Assembly (NCBI GenBank): GCA_002696685.1 | Contig: NZSI01000036.1 | Coordinates: 12,669-21,672, forward strand | DNA from: Chloroflexota bacterium | Lineage (GTDB): Bacteria; Chloroflexota; Dehalococcoidia; SAR202; UBA826 | Length of the DNA stretch: 9,004 nt | Direction: 5' to 3' | Shown: one piece after another, positions 1 through 5,502 of the stretch | How positions within the stretch are numbered: the stretch's first letter is position 1 | How the letters are laid out: the number at the start of each line of letters is the position of its first letter | Translations under genes and position numbers: made by a program | Notes under the pieces: generated by a model | Told to the model about the DNA's origin: nothing | Seen by the model: the letters and a program-made list of their open reading frames with translations, nothing else | Database searches by the model: none

Positions 1-8
1 CAAAAACG

Positions 9-85
<77 letters not shown>

Positions 86-97
86 ACCTGAGTAAAA

Positions 98-127
98 AGA
101 ATAGCATAGCGTCAAATAATCCTTCAA
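98..127 (-). promoter_or_regulatory. possible promoter of tRNA-Pro
   Basis: On the minus strand a -35-like TTGAAG (122-127) lies 18 bases from a -10-like TATTCT (98-103). Each matches four of six consensus bases. The mature tRNA 5' end is 12 bases beyond the -10 box, a fitting distance for a short tRNA leader. The match is only moderate and the region is AT-rich, so it could be chance. Confidence 0.33.
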
Positions 128-268
128 CGAAATACAAAGGCGAAAACAGGCTGAGACATAAGTCGAGGCTTTGGGGGTAGAATAACGAAAGAAAGTGAAT
201 ATAGTAATATCGACTTAATATCACTGCTGGGCACTTATAAGCAAAGAATTACAAGAGGAATTTAAATT

Positions 269-1066
269 ATGCTTAGAGAACTAGACTTAATTAATTCGCC
301 TTCGGAAATTCGAAATGCCTTTAGGAATAATGAGTTAACAAGGCCTACTTCAGGATTGGCACCCGGGTACGTTCAGGCGAATCTGGCCATTCTTCCACGC
401 GAAAACGCTTTTGATTTTCTACTGTTTTGTCAGCGTAATCCAAAACCATGCCCACTAATTGAAGTCCTAGAGCCTGGGCAAATTGAGGCTAGGCTCACTG
501 CGCCAGGTAGTGACGTCAGAAACGATGTCCCTCTGTACCGCGTTTATAAAAATGGTGTCCTAGAAGAAGAAATTAAATCGTTAACCGATGTTTGGAGAAA
601 AGATTTTGTGACCTTCCTGTTGGGTTGCAGTTTCTCGTTTGAATCCGCACTGCAAAACAACGGGATAAGACTGCCTCATTTTGAAAAAGGAACAAACGTA
701 TCCATGTATATAACCAACATAGAAACTTCTTCTGCGGGAGAATTTTCTGGCCCTATGGTGGTTTCAATGAGGTCTATAGCTCAAGAAAAAGTGGTTAGAG
801 CTGTTCAGGTCACATCACGTTTCCCTAGCGTACATGGCTCGCCTATACATGTCGGGTCACCTGAAACTATAGGAATTGAGGACATTTCAAAGCCAGACTT
901 CGGGGATCAAACCGAAATAAAAGAAGGTGAAGTACCTGTGTTTTGGGCATGTGGTGTCACCCCTCAAAGTGTAGCCATGAGCTCAAAGCCAAAAATAATG
1001 ATCACCCATGCCCCAGGCTACATGTTCATTACAGATAAGAAAGATGAGGACTACTCGGTGTTATAG
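269..1066 (+). CDS. D-glutamate cyclase-like protein, DUF1445 half (UPF0317/YcsI family, 'putative hydro-lyase')
   Basis: This is a full-length member (265 residues) of the DUF1445/UPF0317 family, which includes B. subtilis YcsI. Family blocks seen in order are LAPGYVQANLAILP (30-43), LLGCSFSFE (117-125), NVSMYITN (143-150), GPMVVSMR (161-168), FPSVHGSPIHVG (185-196), PVFWACGVTPQ (223-233) and HAPGYMFITD (247-256). The family is often labelled 'hydro-lyase'. In mammals the domain is fused to DUF4392 in mitochondrial D-glutamate cyclase, which turns D-glutamate into 5-oxo-D-proline. B. subtilis ycsI lies in the operon of the 5-oxoprolinase subunits, which agrees with that chemistry. No signal peptide or membrane segment is visible, so it is probably cytoplasmic. 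The ATG is preceded by AGAGGA about ten bases upstream. The stop TAG touches the start of the DUF4392 gene. Family assignment is firm; the reaction is inferred from the fused homologue. Confidence 0.9.
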   Translation: MLRELDLINSPSEIRNAFRNNELTRPTSGLAPGYVQANLAILPRENAFDFLLFCQRNPKPCPLIEVLEPGQIEARLTAPGSDVRNDVPLYRVYKNGVLEEEIKSLTDVWRKDFVTFLLGCSFSFESALQNNGIRLPHFEKGTNVSMYITNIETSSAGEFSGPMVVSMRSIAQEKVVRAVQVTSRFPSVHGSPIHVGSPETIGIEDISKPDFGDQTEIKEGEVPVFWACGVTPQSVAMSSKPKIMITHAPGYMFITDKKDEDYSVL

Positions 1067-1921
1067 ATGGGTTCAGGTTTGACAATAGAAGACATTATCC
1101 TTTCAAACGATCAGAGAGGTATATCGGAATTACGTGATCTGGTTCCTGCAGACTACTGCACCAGAGCTGCCGAGTTGATCCTAGCCAACACCGGAACAAT
1201 CTTGATCACCACCGGCTTTTACATTCTAAGCGCTGGAGCAGCGGAAACTGATGGTCCACCAGGGGCAATTGCCATTGGAGTTGGATTAGAACGGCTTGGC
1301 TATAAAGTTAAGTACGTAGCCGATGAACATTCCAGTAACCTTTTACGTCCTTATGTTGCAGAAAGCAGTGATGTTATCGATTTTCCAATAACTACCCTTC
1401 CAAAAAGCGTCCAATACGCAGAAGACATATTGAATACTGAGAATCCTTCCGTGTTGATATCAATAGAACGTTGCGCGGCAGCAGCCGACGGCCTATATCG
1501 CAACATGCGTGATCTGGACATAAGCGATCAGACGGCAAAAGTTGACTTGCTATTTGATATGCACTCTAAAACTATCGGAATCGGTGATGGCGGAAATGAA
1601 ATTGGACTGGGAAACGTTATAGATGGAGTAGCGAAATCTGAAACATTGGTCTCATACCCAACTGTTTCCAAGGTTACTGAATTGATAATCGCCAGCGTCT
1701 CCAATTGGGGGGGATACGGGCTGCTCGCTGCGTTGTCAATATCCACTGACAAAAACGTTCTTCCTACAGTTGAAGAAGACACCGAAAGAATTTCCAAAAT
1801 GGTTGATCTAGGAGCTGTGGATGGTTTTTCGGGAGAGGAAATTTACAAGGTTGATGGATTCGACTTAACAGAAAATGCAGCTTTACTGGAAAAACTCCAC
1901 GAACTGGTTAACGGGCACTAA
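1067..1921 (+). CDS. D-glutamate cyclase-like protein, DUF4392 half
   Basis: This 284-residue protein matches the DUF4392 domain, the C-terminal part of animal D-glutamate cyclase. Evidence includes RGISELRDL (17-25), ITTGFYI (47-53), the hallmark ETDGPPGA (60-67), VKYVADE (81-87), SIERC (132-136), a glycine-rich IGDGGNEIGLGNV segment (172-184), NWGGYGL (213-219) and VDGFSGEE (251-258). Predicted role, together with the upstream DUF1445 protein: cyclisation of D-glutamate to 5-oxo-D-proline in the cytoplasm. The start ATG follows the upstream TAG with no gap and in the same frame. The nearest Shine-Dalgarno-like GAGGA (1046-1050) is 16 bases away, which is too far for efficient use. Translation therefore probably depends on the upstream gene through reinitiation or stop readthrough. 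The ATG is the natural start because family homology begins within the first ten residues. Family call is firm; activity is inferred. Confidence 0.88.
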   Translation: MGSGLTIEDIILSNDQRGISELRDLVPADYCTRAAELILANTGTILITTGFYILSAGAAETDGPPGAIAIGVGLERLGYKVKYVADEHSSNLLRPYVAESSDVIDFPITTLPKSVQYAEDILNTENPSVLISIERCAAAADGLYRNMRDLDISDQTAKVDLLFDMHSKTIGIGDGGNEIGLGNVIDGVAKSETLVSYPTVSKVTELIIASVSNWGGYGLLAALSISTDKNVLPTVEEDTERISKMVDLGAVDGFSGEEIYKVDGFDLTENAALLEKLHELVNGH

Positions 1922-1949
1922 CACACTCGTCTACTAGGTACGGCAAAGA

Positions 1950-1968
1950 GGGAATCCCTAGGATTCCC
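1950..1968 (-). terminator. possible terminator hairpin between convergent genes
   Basis: A perfect 8 bp inverted repeat, GGGAATCC and GGATTCCC, encloses the three-base loop CTA. It lies between the 3' ends of the DUF4392 gene and the convergent coiled-coil gene. On the minus strand the hairpin is followed by TCTTTG, a weak T tract; on the plus strand no T run follows. It may end the rsmD-coaD operon, or act in both directions with low efficiency. Confidence 0.45.
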
Positions 1969-2003
1969 AATCGGACCAAACCAGAATCTTCTCTTAATAA
2001 ACC

Positions 2004-2585
2004 TTAGGCTGATATTTTGCTTCCATTTGAAGGTGGTGCTTTTTCTGCCTGTAGTGTGTCGATTCCTCTTCTCACCTGACCAAGAACATCTGCTAATTTT
2101 TCTTCAAGTCCTGAAAGGACCTCACGTGAATATCTATCTGCCCCTTCCCTCTGAAAGGATACTGAATTCTCGGCATCACCTATGATGGCATAGGCCTTCC
2201 GTTGAGCGTCTTGAATTATGCTCTGCGCCTCAGTTGCAGCGCTGGTAGTTATTACGTCTCCTCTATTGCTTGCCTCTTTCATTACTTCAGAATCAGAAAC
2301 CTTAAAATCATGGGTTTCTGTGGCAGCACTTTTAAGGGAATCAGCGGTATTTTCCGCTTCATCTCTCACCCTTTTTGCTTCAAGGTTAGCCTGACTTATT
2401 ATGCTGTCCCTTTGCATAATAATAGCTTGAGCCTCTTCTATGTCAGCTGGCATACCAGATTCAATAGCTTGAGCAAGTTGAGCAAGTTTATTTGACTCAA
2501 TCATAACCTTACCCCTAAATCCTGGGACTTTGGTTCCTGAATTTCTCAGGGACTCTAATTCACTCAAAATCTCTTTTGTGTCCAT
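2004..2585 (-). CDS. coaD-linked coiled-coil protein (ATP synthase b / DivIVA-like), function unknown
   Basis: This 193-residue protein has no signal peptide or membrane segment. It is rich in Ala, Glu, Gln, Lys and Arg with long helical, heptad-like stretches (about 30-90 and 110-180). It starts with a short helix (MDTKEILSELESL), then the pattern VMIESNKLAQL and MPADIEEAQAIIMQRDSII, which I recognise from hypothetical proteins next to coaD in Chloroflexota and other bacteria. The middle (65-140) resembles the Ala/Glu-rich helix of F0F1 subunit b, the usual source of automatic 'ATP synthase subunit b' names. Subunit b's N-terminal membrane anchor is missing, so it is not a true subunit b. 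A DivIVA-like scaffolding role is possible but unproven. The ATG is well supported by GGGAGGG nine to fifteen bases upstream. It lies 36 bases after coaD and is probably co-transcribed. The tail (183-193, PPSNGSK) looks disordered. Confidence 0.8.
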   Translation of the reverse strand: MDTKEILSELESLRNSGTKVPGFRGKVMIESNKLAQLAQAIESGMPADIEEAQAIIMQRDSIISQANLEAKRVRDEAENTADSLKSAATETHDFKVSDSEVMKEASNRGDVITTSAATEAQSIIQDAQRKAYAIIGDAENSVSFQREGADRYSREVLSGLEEKLADVLGQVRRGIDTLQAEKAPPSNGSKISA

Positions 2586-2621
2586 CGAAACTGCCCTCCC
2601 ATGGCTATATATCCAATATGT

Positions 2622-3098
2622 CTAATCGAGCCGCTCTAATATCGCAGTGTTTATGTGCTTGGGTACGAGGTTATCTATTCGGCCACCTAGTCGTGCTACT
2701 TCTTTGATCCTACTCGAGTAGATAAACTGATGTTCCAAAGCGCTCATCATGCAAATGACGTCCACATCCGGAGAAAGATTTCTCCACATAAGTGACATTT
2801 CAAATTCTTGCTCAAAATCGTAGGCCGCTCTCAATCCTCTGAGAATTACTTCAGCTCCTACCTCTTTGGCCACATTTGGGGCCAGCCCAGTAAATGGCGT
2901 CACCACAACATTACTAATGTCACCTAAAGCCTTTTCAAATAATGCAACTCTTTCATGAGTATCAAACATTAATGTTTTAGGTGGGGCGTCATAAACACCT
3001 ACAACGACTTCGTCAAAAAGCTTTGCAGCTCTCGTAGCCACATCAATATGACCATTATGAGCTGGATCGAAACTACCTGGATAGAAAGCTTTAGCCAC
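2622..3098 (-). CDS. coaD: phosphopantetheine adenylyltransferase
   Basis: CoaD transfers AMP from ATP to 4'-phosphopantetheine, giving dephospho-CoA, the penultimate step of coenzyme A synthesis in the cytoplasm. The length, 158 residues, is normal. The nucleotidyltransferase signature FYPGSFDPAHNGH (5-17) holds the H14-x-G-H17 motif. RGLRAAYDFEQEFEMSLM (87-104) and the ATP-binding YSSRIKEVARLGG (127-139) also match the family, as does the LVP near the C-terminus. The start is GTG, placed so that the protein begins just before the conserved AFYPGSFDP. CGAGG lies six bases upstream, inside rsmD. The gene overlaps the end of rsmD by 8 bp, pointing to translational coupling; rsmD-coaD adjacency is widespread in bacteria. 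Confidence 0.97.
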   Translation of the reverse strand: MAKAFYPGSFDPAHNGHIDVATRAAKLFDEVVVGVYDAPPKTLMFDTHERVALFEKALGDISNVVVTPFTGLAPNVAKEVGAEVILRGLRAAYDFEQEFEMSLMWRNLSPDVDVICMMSALEHQFIYSSRIKEVARLGGRIDNLVPKHINTAILERLD

Positions 3099-3651
3099 TT
3101 ACAACCTCGTAAAAAGAAACTTTTGAATCTCCATATCGTTTTTCTGAAAATCTATTAATTCCACCATACGATTGCTCCAGAACAGAAGAAGCCTTATGTT
3201 CAGCAACAACAACACCACCTTGAGCAATAAATCTTTCACGCCCCAAAGAATTCATTAACTTATCCCAATTAGCTTCCTCAAAGGGTGGATCTAAAAAAAC
3301 CAGCTCAAAATCTTCTTTCTCTCTTTCAAGAAACTTTAAACAATCAGATTTCTCCACCATTCCAAGGTCACCGATACCAAGCCTAGTAAGGTTGTCTCTA
3401 ATCAAATTACAGTTCCTCTGCACCTTCTCCACAAAATACGCACTTTGCGCTCCCCTACTTATAGCATCTATGCCCAGAGCCCCTGTACATGCAAATAAAT
3501 CCAACACTTTTTTCCCTTGGACAGCATCAGCACCAATAATGGAAAATATAGCTAACTTAACCCTATCAGTAGTAGGTCTAATCCCTGGTCCACCTTTCGG
3601 CGACCCAATTCGTCTGCCCTTATGAATTCCACCCGTGACTCGAATAGCCAA
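3091..3651 (-). CDS. rsmD: 16S rRNA (guanine(966)-N(2))-methyltransferase
   Basis: RsmD methylates N2 of G966 in 16S rRNA during small-subunit assembly, using S-adenosylmethionine. The 186 residues show the family layout: an N-terminal RVTGGIHKGRRI (4-15), RPTTDRVK (25-32), SAM-binding motif I VLDLFACTGALGIDAISRGA (49-68), the acidic VEK (74-76), and the catalytic DPPF (121-124) typical of N-methyltransferases acting on exocyclic amino groups. Motif I carries Cys55 where the family usually has Gly (DLFAGTG). The start appears to be TTG: upstream in-frame codons run into a stop, and the N-terminal family match begins at residue 4. GGAGGG (3665-3670) is 13 bases upstream, longer than ideal. It overlaps coaD by 8 bp and is first in a probable operon. 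Confidence 0.93.
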   Translation of the reverse strand: MAIRVTGGIHKGRRIGSPKGGPGIRPTTDRVKLAIFSIIGADAVQGKKVLDLFACTGALGIDAISRGAQSAYFVEKVQRNCNLIRDNLTRLGIGDLGMVEKSDCLKFLEREKEDFELVFLDPPFEEANWDKLMNSLGRERFIAQGGVVVAEHKASSVLEQSYGGINRFSEKRYGDSKVSFYEVVSG

Positions 3652-3676
3652 ACTGAATCATCAACCCTCCATAGCG

Positions 3677-3704
3677 ATAGTAACAATAAGATCCGATCAG
3701 TCAA
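3677..3704 (-). promoter_or_regulatory. possible promoter of the rsmD-coaD operon
   Basis: On the minus strand, TTGACT (3699-3704, five of six -35 bases) and TACTAT (3677-3682, four of six -10 bases) are 16 bases apart. Transcription would begin near 3670, right at the GGAGGG that precedes rsmD, leaving a very short leader. Position is sensible for the operon; the match alone is not proof. Confidence 0.4.
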
Positions 3705-3913
3705 AGAAGATTTTGGTCACTTTTCGGAGCAATATTAAAGGAACAAAAACCTAATACCAGTACCCCCACCGTAAGCAGAGTTGAAATGGTGAATATGCAT
3801 ACGCCCAGTTTTACAAGGTTACCAGTCGAATATAAAATATTCGTCATAATACCGAGGGCAATAAACCCGAATGGAAGATGAAGTCTAAATTCAGACTCTC
3901 CTAAAGGTTTCAA
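3701..3913 (-). CDS. doubtful small membrane protein, unrecognised
   Basis: An open frame of 70 codons starting at TTG could encode a protein with two hydrophobic segments (about 13-28 and 34-58), a charged N-terminus and a polar C-terminal tail (PKSDQNLL). I do not recognise a family. Support is weak. The only start near the N-terminus is TTG, GAGGA lies too close to it, and an in-frame stop sits two codons upstream. The frame also covers a good candidate lysS promoter on the opposite strand. In favour: the hydrophobic pattern is coherent, and otherwise there would be a 315-base gap between divergent genes in a compact genome. It lies 49 bases upstream of rsmD on the same strand and could be a small gene or a decayed remnant. 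Confidence 0.35.
   Translation of the reverse strand: MKPLGESEFRLHLPFGFIALGIMTNILYSTGNLVKLGVCIFTISTLLTVGVLVLGFCSFNIAPKSDQNLL
3810..3838 (+). promoter_or_regulatory. possible lysS promoter
   Basis: TTTACA (3810-3815) and TAAAAT (3833-3838) each match five of six bases of the -35 and -10 consensus with the ideal 17-base spacing. Transcription would start near 3845, giving lysS a leader of about 120 bases. The region is AT-rich, so chance matches are possible. Confidence 0.45.
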
Positions 3914-3921
3914 TCCTCAAT

Positions 3922-3949
3922 ATCAGGTTCATATAACAAAAAACCTGGT
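3922..3949. repeat. inverted repeat upstream of lysS
   Basis: ATCAGGTT (3922-3929) pairs with AACCTGGT (3942-3949), with one G-T pair and a 12-base A-rich loop. The repeat ends seven bases before the GGGGG that serves as the lysS Shine-Dalgarno sequence. It could form an RNA hairpin in the lysS leader or be an operator; no T run follows, so it is not a classical terminator. Confidence 0.35.
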
Positions 3950-3966
3950 CATACACGGGGGCCAAG

Positions 3967-5436
3967 TTGACCCAATCTGAAAGTGAATTTTTCAGGGTGC
4001 GCCTTGAAAAAGTAAAAAAACTCCGAGATATGGGAATAGATCCGTATCCGGCAAAATTCAATAGGACCCATACTAGCTACCAAGCTATAACTGAATACGA
4101 AAATTCGACCGACCCATCTGAAAAAATCGAAGTCGCATTGGCCGGACGAGTTGTCGCCAGACGAGGTATGGGAAAAGCTACCTTTCTTGATATCTCAGAC
4201 GGTGAGGGAACCATCCAAATACTCCTACGCCAAAACCAGATGGGAGAACAATATGATATTTTGGAACAACTAGATATCGGGGATTGGATCGGTATCCATG
4301 GGGCGATGTTTCGCACACGAACAGGCCAAATATCCGCCCAGGCATCTGAATTCCACATTATTTGTAAAGCCTTACGCCCCCTTCCTGAAAAGTGGCATGG
4401 ACTTACAGATACTGAAACAAGATTCAGACAAAGATATCTGGATTTAATCGCAAATGAAGCCGCTATGGAGTCTGCTAAATCTAGAAGCAAATTGGTATCT
4501 TTTATCAGACGCTTTATGGACGACAACGGATTTATTGAAGTAGAAACTCCTATGCTTGTTCCCATCGCGGCAGGAGGAATGGCAACACCATTTTCTACCC
4601 ATCATAATGCACTCAACCGAGATTTATACCTTAGAATTGCTACGGAACTTCACCTCAAAAGACTTATAGTAGGTGGCTTTGAAAAAGTATATGAAATAGG
4701 ACGTGTATTTAGGAACGAAGGTGTCGATCAACAGCACAACCCAGAATTCACGACTATGGAGAGTTACGAAGCTTTTGCTGATTACAACGATGTTATGTCA
4801 ATGGTCGAAAATATGGTTTCACACTGTGCGAAAGAACTAACAGGTTCAGCGAAGGTCAAATTTGGAGAAGAAGATTTAGACTTCACTCCTCCTTGGCCAA
4901 GAATCAACCTTCATCAAAAAATAATAGAAACCAGCGGCATAGATTTCTTCGAATATGACACCGCAAAGTCTTTGGGTGCCGCGATGAAAGATATTGGAAT
5001 TGATATCGACCAGCAAGTTAGCTGGGGTGGCCTATTAGACAAACTCATATCTGAAAAAGTTGAACCCTCATTGAGAGAACCATGCTTTCTAGTCGACTAC
5101 CCGTTAGCAATGTCACCCCTAGCAAAGAAATCATCCAAGGACCCCAGGATCGTAGAGAGGTTCGAGGGATTCGTTCACGGAATGGAAATTTGTAACGCAT
5201 TTTCGGAGTTAAATGACCCTGTTGATCAACGTCAAAGATTTGAGGAACAAGAACGTCTCCACCAAGAATTCCAACAGGAAGATATGGATCGACTGGATGA
5301 GGATTTTCTCATAGCCATCGAACATGGTATGCCCCCCACTGGTGGATTGGGTATTGGAATTGACCGACTCGCAATGATTCTCACTAACAATGCGTCAATA
5401 AGGGAAGTCATACTCTTCCCACAACTACGCAACTAG
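3967..5436 (+). CDS. lysS: lysyl-tRNA synthetase, class II
   Basis: LysS charges tRNA-Lys with lysine using ATP in the cytoplasm. The 489 residues match the usual bacterial length. An N-terminal OB-fold anticodon-binding domain (about 57-135, ALAGRVVARRGMGKATFLDI) is followed by the class II catalytic core. Motif 1 is around FMDDNGFIEVETPML (183-197), motif 2 is YEIGRVFRNEG with HNPEFTTMESY (242-267), and motif 3 is GLGIGIDRLAM (460-470). DYPLAMSPLAKK (377-388) and GFVHGMEICNAFSELND (401-417) are also typical of LysRS. The start is TTG: no ATG, GTG or TTG lies between it and the upstream in-frame stop, GGGGG (3957-3961) is five bases before it, and the protein then aligns with the conserved RLEKVKKLRDMGIDPYP region. 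The amidohydrolase gene follows after 66 bases and could be co-transcribed. No missing motif was seen. Confidence 0.98.
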   Translation: MTQSESEFFRVRLEKVKKLRDMGIDPYPAKFNRTHTSYQAITEYENSTDPSEKIEVALAGRVVARRGMGKATFLDISDGEGTIQILLRQNQMGEQYDILEQLDIGDWIGIHGAMFRTRTGQISAQASEFHIICKALRPLPEKWHGLTDTETRFRQRYLDLIANEAAMESAKSRSKLVSFIRRFMDDNGFIEVETPMLVPIAAGGMATPFSTHHNALNRDLYLRIATELHLKRLIVGGFEKVYEIGRVFRNEGVDQQHNPEFTTMESYEAFADYNDVMSMVENMVSHCAKELTGSAKVKFGEEDLDFTPPWPRINLHQKIIETSGIDFFEYDTAKSLGAAMKDIGIDIDQQVSWGGLLDKLISEKVEPSLREPCFLVDYPLAMSPLAKKSSKDPRIVERFEGFVHGMEICNAFSELNDPVDQRQRFEEQERLHQEFQQEDMDRLDEDFLIAIEHGMPPTGGLGIGIDRLAMILTNNASIREVILFPQLRN

Positions 5437-5461
5437 AATCAGATTCTTTAAGGATAGGAAT

Positions 5462-5479
5462 CCCCGCTCCGAGCAGGGG
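5462..5479 (+). terminator. GC-rich hairpin between lysS and the amidohydrolase gene
   Basis: CCCCGCT and AGC-A-GGGG form a seven-pair stem with a single bulged A and a three-base CCG loop. No T run follows (the next bases are CTATATATC), so it is at best a weak intrinsic terminator. It may be a transcript-stabilising or attenuating hairpin within a lysS-amidohydrolase transcript. It ends nine bases before the Shine-Dalgarno-like AGGA (5489-5492). Confidence 0.35.
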
Positions 5480-5502
5480 CTATATATCAGGATGGAAACT
5501 TA

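Larger units (their letters stand above)
3652..3966. other. intergenic region between divergent rsmD and lysS
   Basis: This is the longest stretch without a firm gene (315 bases). It holds candidate promoters for rsmD (minus) and lysS (plus), an inverted repeat just upstream of the lysS ribosome binding site, and the doubtful 70-codon membrane ORF. I see no recognisable T-box or lysine riboswitch and no RNA gene. Confidence 0.7.

Noticed and set aside
86..268. Promoter search upstream of the D-glutamate cyclase pair, including TATAGT at 200-205 and TTATAA at 235-240
   Set aside because: Neither -10-like box has an acceptable -35 partner at 16-18 bases, so no promoter is called there.
1528..1797. 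89-codon open frame on the minus strand inside the DUF4392 gene
   Set aside because: It lies fully antisense to a gene with clear family motifs, is low-complexity (Ser, Pro, Ile) and has no recognisable domain.
2469..2486. Perfect tandem repeat of the 9-mer TTGAGCAAG
   Set aside because: It encodes LAQLAQ in the coiled-coil protein and is explained by heptad-like coding sequence; two copies are not a meaningful array.
2202..2495. 97-codon open frame on the plus strand across the coiled-coil gene
   Set aside because: It is antisense to a gene with a strong ribosome binding site and coherent coiled-coil sequence; its own sequence is Ser/Cys/Phe-rich without a family match.
3845..3966. T-box or lysine riboswitch in the lysS leader
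   Set aside because: The leader is short and shows no T-box consensus, no antiterminator/terminator pair and no lysine riboswitch architecture.
4077..4565. 162-codon open frame on the minus strand within lysS
   Set aside because: It lies antisense to conserved LysRS domains and shows the Ser/Trp/Arg-rich composition of a shadow frame.
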